From the NCBI GenBank assembly GCA_017480495.1, contig JAFVAQ010000013.1, positions 1 through 45,330 of the forward strand: a stretch of 45,330 bases of DNA, written 5' to 3'. The translations under genes and the position numbers were made by a program. The stretch comes from Eubacterium sp. (GTDB lineage Bacteria > Bacillota > Clostridia > Lachnospirales > Lachnospiraceae). This document shows, piece by piece, positions 8,416 to 17,859 of the stretch (its first letter is position 1; every line of letters begins with the position of its first letter). The notes beneath the pieces are model-generated. The model did no database searches. It saw only the letters and a list, made by a program, of their open reading frames with translations, and was not told the DNA's origin.

Positions 8416-11400
8416 TTACTTTGTGAGGAGCTTGTTCATGTAGTCGTTAACTACACTATATCCATAATTCTTAGCTGTTGCCCAACCGATACCTACAGGA
8501 TCTTCGTTGATTCCGAGGTTTTCAACACATGGACATGTTCCTCTCTTAACGTACTGGAATCTTACATCTACACAAGTCTTGTTAAGTGGAGCAGTACTTC
8601 CGTATGCCTTTAAGTGCTGTATCTGAGCTCTAACACCATTTCTGACTGAACCAAATCCATTTCCTGAAACACCATTTCCTGTTGCTCCAAGTCCTGCGAA
8701 GTTGTACTGTGTAATACTTACAGAACCGCCGAATCTTAGGAATCCAGTTTCTTTCATTGCCTGAGCGAATGCAACCTCTGCTCTAACTCCCTCAGCGGCT
8801 GCCTCTTCGTAATAGATCTGGCAGAAGGCCTGAATAGTAGGAGCATCTGAATTCTTATAGAATGCAGGGTATGGTGCGTTAGCATTAAAGTATCTTACCA
8901 TCTGAGCTACATTTGTCTTAGATGTACCCATGATTGGTGTAAGGTTAGAAGATGTTGTTGGTGTAGTTGTATTAACCGATGTTGATGCTGCAGGAGTGCT
9001 TCCTGGAGTAGCTATTCGGTTTTCTTTCTTACCATACTTGATATAGTGCATGTAGTACATTGGTAGGTTATTTCCATATGCATTTCTGAGATCACCATAT
9101 CTATTCTTGTATGAATTTACTTCGAAGTTTGCGCATGCTTGACGACCTTCCTTCATACCGTATGTTACGAAGTGCTGAATAGCGGCCTGGTCATTATTTC
9201 CGAAGGCTCTCTTCAGATCGCCATATTTGTTTATATAATAATCGAAGTTATATACATCGCTGTAGTTTACACCGTTGTAAACAGTTGTTTTACTTGTTGA
9301 AGAGCTGGAAGAACTTGATGTGCTTGTAGAGCTCTTTGAAGCTGTGCTTGCTGGAGCAGAAGCATTTCCAGTTGCATCTCTGCCTTCTCTCTTACCGTAG
9401 TTAATGTAATGTAGGTAATAAGCTTTTGTATCGTTACCAAAGGCGTTTCTCAGATCGCCGTATCTATTCTTGTAGGATGTAACATTGAAAGCTGGACTAG
9501 CCTGACGACCTTCCTTCATACCATATGTTACAAAGTGCTGTAGTGTGGCTTTGTCATTAGTACCAAAGGCCTTCTTCAGATCACCATACTTATTAATGTA
9601 ATAGTTGAAATCATATACTGCGCTATAGTTTACACCATTGAGTGTTGTAGCATATGAAGTTGAAGATGAAGCACTACTTGAAGCCTTGTTTGATGAAGAT
9701 GAGGATGAAGCTGCAGGAGCGGCTGCTGTACCTGTGGCATTTCTTCCTTCCTTCTTTCCATAATTGATATAGTGTAAATAGTATGCTTTAAGGTTGTTGC
9801 CATAAGCGTTTCTAAGATCACCATATCTGTTCTTATAAGTTGTAACATTGAAGTTAGCACTGGCCTGACGACCCTCGTTCATACCATATGTTACGAAGTG
9901 CTGAAGAGTTGCTTTATCGTTTGTTCCGAAAGCTTTCTTCAAATCACCATACTTATTAATATAGTAATTGTAATCATATACTGCACTATAGTTGATACCA
10001 TTAAGTGTAGTTGCATAGTTAGCTTTTGCAGTTGTTGTGCTTGATGCAGCTGGTGTTGATGAGCTTGATGTAGGAACTGTAATGGTATTCTTGCCATCTG
10101 TAGCTACACGACCTTCCTTCTTACCATAATTGAGGTAATGTAAATAGTAAGATTTCAGATTAGAACCATATGCATTTCTTAGGTCACCGTATCTGTTCTT
10201 ATAATAATTAACATCAAAGGATGCACTAGCACGTCTGCCTTCCTTCATTCCGCAAGTAAGGAAGTGCTCAAGTGTTTTCATTTCATTACCGCCAAATGCT
10301 TTCTTTACATCTGGGTTAGCTGCTAGGTAGTAGTCCTTGTTGTAAACAGGAGAGTAATCTAGTCCATTATATACTGTAATAGGACCAGAGCCTGATCCAA
10401 GTCCAAGGGCGTTAGCTATACCTCTTGCATCTGCCTGTCCAAGTGCCTGGAGCTGTGCGTCAGTTCTAAGGTAATTATTTGCGTCAGTTGTATTTGTCAT
10501 AAATGCATGTTCAATAATAATCTGAGGAATATTATTGATCTTGCCGTTATATACTATTGAATAATAATCAGCTGCTGTTCCATCTGGGTATCTTGTTCCG
10601 TTCTCAGAATTTCTTACAAGATTTCCCTTGTTAGGAAGACCAAGAGCAGCGAGCTGCTTAAGGATTGCATTTCCTAAATTGTTTGTTTCGTGATATACGT
10701 ATGAGTTATAGTTGCTGTTAGCTACACATACAAGTGAACCTCTAACAGAAGAACTTGCTGCAGCATTATTGTGGAAGCTTATGAGGTAGCTAGCTCCAAC
10801 GCTCTTAGCGTAATCGCTTAATCCACCAAGAGTATATGGTGAAACAGATGTTGTTCTTGTCATGTATAAAATAACGTTATCATATTTAGATAGTGCATCA
10901 CGACAAGCAAGTGCTATCTTAAGGTTGATATCTCTTTCAACTAATCCATTAGCACAAGCTCCGGTGTCTCTACCACCGCTCTGTCCATGTCCTGGATCAA
11001 GAACGATAATAAATCCTTTTCTGTTAGCGTTTGTGGCGCCAAGAGTTGAGAACTCGTTTGTTGACATTGAAAGACCAGTCTCGCTATCTAGCTCTTTAAC
11101 TGTCTCAGCCTGAGCTACAAGGGAATCTGATTCAATAGAAGCTGAATCATCACCTGTAATAGCATCATAGTTTCCATTCTCAAGATTCTGGATATCTTCT
11201 TCGCTATCAAGCTCGATCTTGATGAAGTCGCCCTCGTCAAGCTTCTGGAAGTCTTTGTTAGTTACATCATCAACTGAAACTGAATCAGCCTCTGAGTAAT
11301 CCTCGTCAACGATCCAAAGAAGTGGGTCTACATCAACTTCTTCGTTAACACCGAATCTAAGGTCAGCGCCGATTTCGTCGAATACTATTTCATACTTATT

Positions 11401-11898
11401 TCCTTCAACAACGTATTCAACGCTTTCAACCTTATACTCACCAGCCTGTCCAGCTGAGAAGTATGGATTGAATACGATTGCAGTATCCTGAAGGATAGTA
11501 GCACCTGCTTTGTAGGTGTTACCATTATCTAAATTAGTATAGTTGAGTGTGGCTGACTCAATTACATCAGTAGTATCGCTGATATCTATCAGAATATACT
11601 GACTACTTGGTGCAGTCACATAATCAGCTTCGATAACGGCATAGTTGAATATACCATTCTCTTCTAATGCATCTGTATCTGTTGCTGTTTCTTCGTCAGA
11701 TATAGATTCATCAGTGACTGGCTCCTCAGTTACCTCCTCCGTTATTGTGGATTCATTTTCCTGCGCATCTGTTGCTGTAGCTACACCTGTAGTAGTATCT
11801 GTTTCAGCAGCAAAAGCGGCATTATTATATCCAGTTGTTATTATCATAAAGAATATGATAAGTATGGATACAAATTTTCTTGCTTTTGAAGATCTCAT
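8416..11898 (-). CDS. Bifunctional autolysin: amidase_3, four repeats, glucosaminidase
   Basis: This secreted 1160-residue wall hydrolase has a signal peptide (1-30, ending AAFA) and an acidic region of about 260 residues. The N-acetylmuramoyl-L-alanine amidase domain (297-500) has Zn ligands His304 in DPGHG, Glu321 and His376 in SFHNN, and catalytic Glu463 in IIEHAF. Four repeats of about 91 residues follow (510-600, 630-720, 751-843, 873-963), separated by Ser/Thr/Ala-rich linkers. A glucosaminidase domain (997-1160) has a likely catalytic Glu1050 in AMKETGF. Each repeat holds two halves, YGDLKKAFG...HFVTYGMKEGRQAS and YGDLRNAYG...HYINYGKKEGR, probably wall-binding. An ATG at 11913 exists, but GGAGGAGG at 11903-11910 lies inside that extension and sets the start at 11898. 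It has its own promoter and a WalR-type box upstream. The overall plan recalls Atl-type autolysins, with a different repeat type. Confidence 0.9.
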   Translation of the reverse strand: MRSSKARKFVSILIIFFMIITTGYNNAAFAAETDTTTGVATATDAQENESTITEEVTEEPVTDESISDEETATDTDALEENGIFNYAVIEADYVTAPSSQYILIDISDTTDVIESATLNYTNLDNGNTYKAGATILQDTAIVFNPYFSAGQAGEYKVESVEYVVEGNKYEIVFDEIGADLRFGVNEEVDVDPLLWIVDEDYSEADSVSVDDVTNKDFQKLDEGDFIKIELDSEEDIQNLENGNYDAITGDDSASIESDSLVAQAETVKELDSETGLSMSTNEFSTLGATNANRKGFIIVLDPGHGQSGGRDTGACANGLVERDINLKIALACRDALSKYDNVILYMTRTTSVSPYTLGGLSDYAKSVGASYLISFHNNAAASSSVRGSLVCVANSNYNSYVYHETNNLGNAILKQLAALGLPNKGNLVRNSENGTRYPDGTAADYYSIVYNGKINNIPQIIIEHAFMTNTTDANNYLRTDAQLQALGQADARGIANALGLGSGSGPITVYNGLDYSPVYNKDYYLAANPDVKKAFGGNEMKTLEHFLTCGMKEGRRASASFDVNYYKNRYGDLRNAYGSNLKSYYLHYLNYGKKEGRVATDGKNTITVPTSSSSTPAASSTTTAKANYATTLNGINYSAVYDYNYYINKYGDLKKAFGTNDKATLQHFVTYGMNEGRQASANFNVTTYKNRYGDLRNAYGNNLKAYYLHYINYGKKEGRNATGTAAAPAASSSSSSNKASSSASSSTSYATTLNGVNYSAVYDFNYYINKYGDLKKAFGTNDKATLQHFVTYGMKEGRQASPAFNVTSYKNRYGDLRNAFGNDTKAYYLHYINYGKREGRDATGNASAPASTASKSSTSTSSSSSSSTSKTTVYNGVNYSDVYNFDYYINKYGDLKRAFGNNDQAAIQHFVTYGMKEGRQACANFEVNSYKNRYGDLRNAYGNNLPMYYMHYIKYGKKENRIATPGSTPAASTSVNTTTPTTSSNLTPIMGTSKTNVAQMVRYFNANAPYPAFYKNSDAPTIQAFCQIYYEEAAAEGVRAEVAFAQAMKETGFLRFGGSVSITQYNFAGLGATGNGVSGNGFGSVRNGVRAQIQHLKAYGSTAPLNKTCVDVRFQYVKRGTCPCVENLGINEDPVGIGWATAKNYGYSVVNDYMNKLLTK
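9010..10371 (-). repeat. Four tandem ~91-residue coding repeats in the autolysin
   Basis: Units lie at 10099-10371, 9739-10011, 9370-9648 and 9010-9282, separated by 80-90 bases coding for Ser/Thr/Ala linkers. The middle two are the most alike (YINKYGDLKKAFGTNDKAT in both), and the first is the most diverged, which suggests expansion from the centre. Each unit is itself a doubled half-unit ending in EGR. Confidence 0.85.
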
Positions 11899-11947
11899 GC
11901 AAGCCTCCTCCATTCCAAACTATTATTAAAGATTTTTCGTCGATTGA

Positions 11948-11975
11948 AACATATTCTATCATATAATTATGTCAA
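11948..11975 (-). promoter_or_regulatory. Sigma-A promoter of the autolysin gene
   Basis: Read on the minus strand, TTGACA (11970-11975) and TATGTT (11948-11953) are separated by 16 bases, giving a start near 11941 and a leader of about 40 bases. The WalR-type box lies 12 bases upstream of the -35 element. Confidence 0.65.
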
Positions 11976-11987
11976 CATCAACCCTTT

Positions 11988-12005
11988 TGTTACAAAATTG
12001 TTACA
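11988..12005. promoter_or_regulatory. Candidate WalR (YycF) box, autolysin
   Basis: The plus strand reads TGTTAC-AAAAT-TGTTAC at 11988-12004, and the minus strand reads TGTAAC-AATTT-TGTAAC. Both fit the known WalR consensus TGTWAH-N5-TGTWAH with no mismatch. The position just upstream of the -35 element suits activation. The regulator itself is not in the window. Confidence 0.6.
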
Positions 12006-12135
12006 AAATATTTAAAAATTTTAACAAATTATCCGAAAAAGCCCTATTTTTCACAAGATTTTCATAATAGTCAATGCTGAATTCCTGTAACAAATAGAAA
12101 TAAGTTGATGTTTTCTCATGAACGTAAAAATATTA

Positions 12136-12165
12136 TTGACAAGCATTATATATGAGGTTTATAAT
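12136..12165 (+). promoter_or_regulatory. Promoter of the trp operon
   Basis: TTGACA (12136-12141) and TATAAT (12160-12165) are separated by 18 bases. Both boxes are perfect. The expected start is near 12172, at the beginning of the T-box leader. Confidence 0.85.
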
Positions 12166-12171
12166 TTGCTT

Positions 12172-12537
12172 CAGTTGAATAAAGCGTAAACCATTGATGC
12201 GGAGATAACGCTGAGAGATGTGCATTACAGAGAGTGAGGCATTTGATGAGAGTCTTGCAGTAACAGCTTAGCAAATGGACCGCAGAGGGCATGGTCAAAT
12301 CCGAGCTCGTCTGAGTAGTAGTTGGAGAGTATTCCATGACGTGAATCGAGCGTTAATCGAAAGAGATATAAATACGAGTAGTTGAGTATCTTGTGAGTGT
12401 GGAATTCTATTTATTTCTCTTTAATTACTTGATATTAAAGAGATTTTTTATTTTAAAGATTCCAAATTAAGGTGGCACCACGGAAATGATTTTCGTCCTT
12501 AGTCCAGTCTCAGACCGGGCTAAGGATTTTTTGTTTT
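12172..12537 (+). promoter_or_regulatory. T-box riboswitch, tRNA-Trp specific
   Basis: Stem I is visible: GCGG (12199-12202) pairs with CCGC (12280-12283). Above it is an AGATA loop-E strand, then GCTG (12210-12213) with CAGC (12264-12267), leaving a specifier loop at 12268-12279. That loop ends in UGG (12276-12278) followed by a purine, the codon for tryptophan. The T-box core AAGGTGGCACCACGG (12469-12483) can pair with TCGTCCTT in the antiterminator. The competing terminator has arms TCCTTAGTCC (12496-12505) and GGGCTAAGGA (12517-12526) followed by TTTTTTGTTTT. Uncharged tRNA-Trp should favour read-through into trpE. Confidence 0.93.
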
Positions 12538-12579
12538 ATTTAGCTGTTTTCATCAAAAGAAGTTGTAGAGGTATTAGAT

Positions 12580-14061
12580 ATGGTGATAACAAAATTAGAA
12601 GATCTTAAAAAGTATGAAAAGGACTATCGTGTAGTTCCGGTTGCGAAGGAAATCCTTTCAGATACAGTAACTCCAATCGAAGTTATGAGACGTCTGAAAA
12701 ATGTAAGCGAAAGGGTATTTATCCTGGAAAGTGTAGTGAATCAGACGTATACGGGCCGATATACATTTCTGGGATATGCCCCAAAGCTTAGCCTCTCAGT
12801 GAGAAATGGAGAGACGACTATTAACTATTTAAGAGATGAGGGATCGGCTGAAGAAAGCGGTGAACTGAGGGCATCTGAGCCAATGGAAAGTATATCCGAG
12901 ATCATGCAGAGATACACCAGTCCGAAGCTTCCAAATCTTCCGGGATTTACTGGTGGACTCGTCGGATACTTCGCATTTGATTTCATTAAATATAAGGAAC
13001 CGGTTCTTAAACTTATTCCTGGTGACGAAAATGATACGGCAGATGCAGAGCTTATGCTTTTCGATAAATGTATCGCATTTGATAACATCAAACAGAAGCT
13101 GATACTTATAACAAATATTTCGACAGAAAATATGGCAGAAGGATATGCAGAGGCCCTGGCAGAACTGGATGAGATGGAAAGCCTTATCCTGAATGGGACT
13201 AAGAAAACCATTCCAAAGGGTCGACTCCTATCGGACTTCACACCGCGACTTAGCAAGGAAGAGTATTGTGAGATGGTCGAAAAAGGAAAGCATCATATAT
13301 TTGAAGGTGATATATTCCAGGTGGTTTTATCCAATAGGATGCAGGCGGAATATGCAGGAAGTCTTTTTGATACCTATAGACAGCTAAGAACATCAAATCC
13401 ATCTCCTTATATGTTTTATCTAGATATGGACGGAACTGAAATAGCAGGTGCTTCACCAGAGACCTTGGTTAAGCTGGATGATGGAGATCTATATACATAC
13501 CCACTGGCAGGAACAAGACCAAGAGGCAAAACTCCGGAAGAAGATATGGCGCTTGAGGCTGAGCTTCTTAAAGATGAGAAGGAACTGGCAGAACACAACA
13601 TGCTAGTTGATCTGGGTCGAAATGATCTAGGCCGAATCAGTGATTTTGGGACGGTAGAGGTTGTTGATTACATGTCAGTGCTTAGATACTCTCATGTAAT
13701 GCATATCGGATCGACAGTAAAGGGCAAAATATCTGATAAGTATTCAGCCATAGATGCTATAAGCACAGTGCTTCCTGCAGGTACCCTTTCAGGAGCTCCT
13801 AAGATAAGAGCGTGTGAGATCATAAATGATTTAGAGGGCTGTCGCAGAGGTATATATGGAGGCGCTATCGGATATATAGATTTCGGTGGAAATATGGATA
13901 CCTGTATAGCGATAAGATTTGCTACTAAGAAGAACGATAAGGTAACGATTCAGAGTGGTGCTGGAATAGTTGCTGACAGTGTTCCAGAGAAAGAATATCA
14001 GGAATGCCTGAACAAAGCTCAGGCAGTTATAAATGCTATAAAAGAAGCAGATAAAATGTAA
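12580..14061 (+). CDS. trpE: Anthranilate synthase component I
   Basis: With TrpG this enzyme converts chorismate and glutamine-derived ammonia to anthranilate, the first committed step of tryptophan synthesis. The 493 residues have the usual family length. The N-terminal domain carries VFILESV near the inhibitor site. The C-terminal chorismate-binding domain shows [75 protein letters not shown] and [19 protein letters not shown] 12580 follows AGAGGT by nine bases. It is the first gene after the T-box, so the operon responds to tRNA-Trp charging. An aminodeoxychorismate synthase is less likely given the trp context. Confidence 0.96.
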   Translation: MVITKLEDLKKYEKDYRVVPVAKEILSDTVTPIEVMRRLKNVSERVFILESVVNQTYTGRYTFLGYAPKLSLSVRNGETTINYLRDEGSAEESGELRASEPMESISEIMQRYTSPKLPNLPGFTGGLVGYFAFDFIKYKEPVLKLIPGDENDTADAELMLFDKCIAFDNIKQKLILITNISTENMAEGYAEALAELDEMESLILNGTKKTIPKGRLLSDFTPRLSKEEYCEMVEKGKHHIFEGDIFQVVLSNRMQAEYAGSLFDTYRQLRTSNPSPYMFYLDMDGTEIAGASPETLVKLDDGDLYTYPLAGTRPRGKTPEEDMALEAELLKDEKELAEHNMLVDLGRNDLGRISDFGTVEVVDYMSVLRYSHVMHIGSTVKGKISDKYSAIDAISTVLPAGTLSGAPKIRACEIINDLEGCRRGIYGGAIGYIDFGGNMDTCIAIRFATKKNDKVTIQSGAGIVADSVPEKEYQECLNKAQAVINAIKEADKM

Positions 14062-14078
14062 GAAAGAGAGGTAGAAAA

Positions 14079-14645
14079 ATGGTTTTATTAATAGATAATT
14101 ATGATAGCTTTTCCTACAATCTCTTTCAGCTGGTAGGAACCATTACACCAGATATAAAGGTAGTCAGAAATGATGAAATGACTATAGCTGAAATCGCACA
14201 ATTAAACCCTTCACATATCATATTATCTCCAGGTCCCGGCAAACCTTCGGACGCCGGAATCTGTGAGGATGTGGTAAGAGAATTCGCCGGAAAGATCCCT
14301 ATCATGGGTGTTTGTCTTGGGCATCAGGCTATATGCGAGGTTTATGGTGCAACTGTTACATATGCAAAGAGACTTATGCATGGTAAGTCATCTCTCTGTT
14401 CCATGGAACCAGATGTGGAGATTTTCAAAGGAGTAAAAAATACACAGGTTGCTAGATATCACTCACTATCAGCCAAGAAAGAAACTGTACCTGAAGAACT
14501 TCAGATAATAGCGGTTGCAGAAGATGATGGTGAAATAATGGCGGTAAAACATAGAGATTATAAAGTATATGGACTTCAGTTCCATCCGGAATCAATACTT
14601 ACGCCAGATGGTATACAGATACTGAAGAATTTCCTTTCCATATAA
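14079..14645 (+). CDS. trpG: Anthranilate synthase glutamine amidotransferase component
   Basis: A 188-residue class I glutamine amidotransferase that supplies ammonia to TrpE. Visible marks are LLIDNYDSFSYNL at the N-terminus, the oxyanion strand SPGPGKPSDAG, the nucleophile loop GVCLGHQAI (Cys near residue 79), and the His/Glu pair in LQFHPESILTP. It stands alone and is not fused to TrpD as in enterobacteria. It begins 17 bases after trpE with an AGAGAGGT ribosome site. In some Firmicutes a single TrpG/PabA also serves folate synthesis; whether that applies here cannot be seen. Confidence 0.96.
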   Translation: MVLLIDNYDSFSYNLFQLVGTITPDIKVVRNDEMTIAEIAQLNPSHIILSPGPGKPSDAGICEDVVREFAGKIPIMGVCLGHQAICEVYGATVTYAKRLMHGKSSLCSMEPDVEIFKGVKNTQVARYHSLSAKKETVPEELQIIAVAEDDGEIMAVKHRDYKVYGLQFHPESILTPDGIQILKNFLSI

Positions 14646-14734
14646 TTAAAAGAATGATAATCACGGAAAAATTAATAAGAGAAATATTATTATTAAATAA
14701 AAAAGCTGAATTATGATCGAGGAGGTACATGAAA

Positions 14735-15754
14735 ATGATCAAGGAAGCAATTGAGAAAATAGTAAACAAGCAGGACCTTACATATGATGAGGCCTACACA
14801 GTAATGAACGAGATAATGAGTGGCGAAACAAGCCCTACACAGAATGCGGCATTTCTGTCAGCACTTTCTACTAAGAGTGTGAAGGCTGAAACAACTGATG
14901 AAATAGCTGGTTGTGCAGCTGCCATGAGAGCTCATGCAATCCCGGTTGAAACAGGAATGGATATCTTCGAAATAGTAGGTACTGGTGGAGACAATGCACA
15001 GAGCTTCAACATATCAACAACTTCAGCGCTTATTGCTGCAGCAGGTGGCATGAAGGTTGCAAAGCATGGTAACAGAGCGGCTTCATCAAAGTGCGGAACT
15101 GCTGACTGCCTCGAAGCGCTTGGCGTAAATATAGAGCAGGATCCAGAGAAATGTGTTGAGCTTCTGAAAGAGGTTGGAATGTGCTTCTTCTTCGCTCAGA
15201 AATATCACACTTCTATGAAATATGTTGGTGCTATCCGTAGAGAACTTGGATTCAGAACTGTATTTAATATACTTGGACCTTTGACTAATCCTGGAAAGCC
15301 TAGTAGAATGCTTCTTGGCGTTTATGACGAATACTTAGTTGAGCCGCTGGCTCAGGTTCTTGCGAACCTTGGTGTTAAGAAGGGTATGGTGGTTTTCGGT
15401 CAGGATAAGTTAGATGAGATATCCCTTAGCTCACCAACAACCGTTTGTGAGATTAAGGATGGATGGTATAGAACAACAGTTATCCGCCCTGAAGATTTTG
15501 GATTTGAAACCTGTAATAAGTCAGAGTTGGTTGGTGGAACACCAGAGGAAAATGCGGCAATCACTAGATCTATCCTTTCTGGAGAAGAAAGAGGAGCAAA
15601 GAGAAATGCAACTCTTATGAATGCAGGTGCTGCACTCTATATAGGAGAAAAGGCTGATTCTATCGCGGAAGGAATAAAGCTTGCTGCAGAGATAATCGAG
15701 TCAGGAAAAGCTATCGAAACCCTCGATAAATTTATCGAACTCAGTAATAAATAA
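14735..15754 (+). CDS. trpD: Anthranilate phosphoribosyltransferase
   Basis: Transfers the phosphoribosyl group of PRPP to anthranilate. The glycine-rich [14 protein letters not shown] loop binds [24 protein letters not shown] and [29 protein letters not shown] are family signatures, with the second lining the anthranilate channel. An in-frame ATG at 14729 sits only three bases after GGAGG (14721-14725), so I prefer ATG 14735 with nine-base spacing, giving 339 residues that start MIKEAIEKI like other family members. An 89-base gap from trpG holds no gene and no clear terminator. Confidence 0.95.
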   Translation: MIKEAIEKIVNKQDLTYDEAYTVMNEIMSGETSPTQNAAFLSALSTKSVKAETTDEIAGCAAAMRAHAIPVETGMDIFEIVGTGGDNAQSFNISTTSALIAAAGGMKVAKHGNRAASSKCGTADCLEALGVNIEQDPEKCVELLKEVGMCFFFAQKYHTSMKYVGAIRRELGFRTVFNILGPLTNPGKPSRMLLGVYDEYLVEPLAQVLANLGVKKGMVVFGQDKLDEISLSSPTTVCEIKDGWYRTTVIRPEDFGFETCNKSELVGGTPEENAAITRSILSGEERGAKRNATLMNAGAALYIGEKADSIAEGIKLAAEIIESGKAIETLDKFIELSNK

Positions 15755-15789
15755 GAATCTTTCTTATACTAACAAAGAGGAATATTCAT

Positions 15790-16590
15790 ATGATTTTAGA
15801 TGAACTCGCATCCTTAACAAGAGCAAGGATAGAAAAACAGAAAAATGATATATCGTTTGATGATATTCGTAAAGAAGCTGAACTGATAGCGCAAAGGGAA
15901 ATGGAAGTTCAAGAGTTTGATTATCCATTTGAAGTAGCGCTTGGCTCACCAGGGCTTTCAATTATATCAGAGGTTAAGAAGGCTTCCCCTTCAAAAGGAA
16001 TTATTGCAGAGGATTTCCCTTATCTTGAAATAGCTAAGGAATACGAAGCAAGCGGAGCAGACGCAATAAGTTGTCTGACAGAACCTGATAGGTTTAAAGG
16101 CAGTGACGAATATCTGAAGGCCATAGTTAAAGAAGTGAGTATCCCCGTTCTTAGAAAGGATTTCACGGTAGATCCTTATATGATATATCAGGCCAAGGTT
16201 ATGGGCGCATCGGCAGTACTTCTAATAGCCGCGATACTAAGTGACCAGGAGCTGGTGCAATATAGAGAGATTGCTGACGAACTCGGCATGTCTAGTCTAT
16301 TTGAAGCACATGATGCAGAAGAAGTAAAGAGGTGTCTGGATGCGGGTGCTCGTGTCTTAGGAGTTAACAATAGAAACCTAAAAGACTTTACAGTCGATAT
16401 AAATAATAGTATAAGACTTAGAGAGATGGTTCCGGAGGATATTATATATGTATCCGAAAGCGGAATAATGAGCCCAGAGGATGTTAAGGCTCTGGTAGAT
16501 AATGGAACAGACGCAGTTCTTATCGGAGAGATGCTAATGAGAAGCGCCTCCAAGACTGAACTGATCAGAACTTTGAAGAATAGTAAGTAA
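15790..16590 (+). CDS. trpC: Indole-3-glycerol phosphate synthase
   Basis: Closes carboxyphenylamino-deoxyribulose phosphate to indole-3-glycerol phosphate. This TIM-barrel protein of 266 residues shows SEVKKASPSKGII (catalytic Lys), ISCLTEPDRFKGS, VLRKDFTVDPYMIYQAKVMGASAVLLI, LGVNNRNLKDFTVD and VSESGIMSPEDV. It contains only the TrpC domain. The preceding isomerase step (TrpF) is encoded neither as a fusion nor as the next gene, although TrpF commonly sits between TrpC and TrpB in related Clostridia. The start is ATG 15790 after AAAGAGGAAT. Confidence 0.96.
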   Translation: MILDELASLTRARIEKQKNDISFDDIRKEAELIAQREMEVQEFDYPFEVALGSPGLSIISEVKKASPSKGIIAEDFPYLEIAKEYEASGADAISCLTEPDRFKGSDEYLKAIVKEVSIPVLRKDFTVDPYMIYQAKVMGASAVLLIAAILSDQELVQYREIADELGMSSLFEAHDAEEVKRCLDAGARVLGVNNRNLKDFTVDINNSIRLREMVPEDIIYVSESGIMSPEDVKALVDNGTDAVLIGEMLMRSASKTELIRTLKNSK

Positions 16591-16631
16591 ATGTAATTCT
16601 GAACAAAGAATCTTAATAAAGGAGAGAAAAT

Positions 16632-17816
16632 ATGTCAGAAGGAAGATTTGGAGAATTCGGTGGACAGTATATACCTGAGACACTGATGAATGAGATTCAT
16701 AAGCTAGAGAAGGCTTATGAACATTATAAAAATGATCCTGAATTCGTAGCTGAACTGGATGAGCTTAACAGAAACTATGCTGGTCGCCCATCCCTTTTAT
16801 ACTACGCAGATAAAATGACTCGTGATCTAGGAGGCGCTAAGATCTATCTCAAGAGAGAGGATCTGAACCATACGGGCTCTCATAAGATAAATAATGTCTT
16901 AGGTCAGGTTCTTCTGGCTAAGAAGATGGGCAAGACAAGAGTCATTGCTGAAACTGGAGCGGGACAGCACGGAGTTGCGACAGCAACAGCTGCGGCACTT
17001 ATGGATATGGAATGTGAGATATTCATGGGTGAGGAAGATACTAAGCGTCAGGCTCTCAATGTGTTCAGAATGGAACTTCTTGGAGCTAAGGTTCATGCAG
17101 TTAAAACCGGAACAAAGGTTTTGAAGGATGCTGTAAATGAGGCGATGAGAGAATGGGTTAGCCGAGTAGATGATACATTATACGTTCTCGGTTCTGTTAT
17201 GGGACCACATCCATTCCCAACTATTGTAAGGGATTTCCAGTCTGTTATCAGCAAGGAAAGTCGTCAGCAGATTCTCGAGGCTGAGGGTAAGCTTCCAGAC
17301 GTAGTAATAGCCTGCGTAGGTGGTGGAAGTAATGCCATCGGATCCTTCTACGAATATATAAAGGATGACGGGGTTCAGCTAATCGGATGTGAGGCGGCAG
17401 GACTTGGAGTGGACAATCCAAAAAATGCGGCAACTATGGCGAATGGTTCAATGGGAATCTTCCATGGTATGAAGTCTCTATTTTGCCAGGATGAATATGG
17501 TCAGATAGCACCTGTTTATTCTATATCAGCAGGACTTGATTATCCAGGAATAGGACCTGAGCATGCATATCTTGCTTCTACAGGAAGAGCGCAGTATGTT
17601 CCTATTACTGATGATGAGGCGGTTGAAGCGTTTGAGTATCTATCAAGAACTGAGGGAATCATCCCAGCTATCGAAAGTAGTCACGCGGTAGCACACGTGC
17701 TGAAGATTGCACCTAAGATGCCAAAGGATAGCATAATCGTATGTACTATCTCAGGTCGTGGTGATAAGGATGTTGCGGCGATAGCGCGTTATCGTGGAGT
17801 TGACATTTACGAATAA
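16632..17816 (+). CDS. trpB: Tryptophan synthase beta chain
   Basis: A PLP enzyme that joins indole to L-serine. The 394 residues fit TrpB1. Visible are the N-terminal [16 protein letters not shown], the PLP lysine in HTGSHKINN, the catalytic [13 protein letters not shown] loop with Glu, the phosphate-binding GGGSNAIG, and the C-terminal [10 protein letters not shown]. An AAAGGAGAG ribosome site precedes ATG 16632. It is directly followed by trpA, its alpha subunit partner. The interface-type TrpB1 sequence and this pairing argue against the salvage enzyme TrpB2. Confidence 0.97.
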   Translation: MSEGRFGEFGGQYIPETLMNEIHKLEKAYEHYKNDPEFVAELDELNRNYAGRPSLLYYADKMTRDLGGAKIYLKREDLNHTGSHKINNVLGQVLLAKKMGKTRVIAETGAGQHGVATATAAALMDMECEIFMGEEDTKRQALNVFRMELLGAKVHAVKTGTKVLKDAVNEAMREWVSRVDDTLYVLGSVMGPHPFPTIVRDFQSVISKESRQQILEAEGKLPDVVIACVGGGSNAIGSFYEYIKDDGVQLIGCEAAGLGVDNPKNAATMANGSMGIFHGMKSLFCQDEYGQIAPVYSISAGLDYPGIGPEHAYLASTGRAQYVPITDDEAVEAFEYLSRTEGIIPAIESSHAVAHVLKIAPKMPKDSIIVCTISGRGDKDVAAIARYRGVDIYE

Positions 17817-17859
17817 TCTTTTGATTTATGTGAATATATCTATATAAGAGGTAGAACAT

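Noticed and set aside
9010-10371. Regularly spaced DNA repeats, considered as a CRISPR-like array
   Set aside because: The units are about 270 bases, lie in one open reading frame and encode a protein repeat with linkers; there are no short identical repeats with unique spacers.
12146-12337. 63-codon open frame on the minus strand
   Set aside because: It lies entirely over the trp promoter and T-box leader, has no good ribosome site, and resembles no protein.
15790-16590. Possible TrpC-TrpF fusion that would explain the missing trpF
   Set aside because: The protein is 266 residues with only the indole-glycerol phosphate synthase motifs, too short for a fusion.
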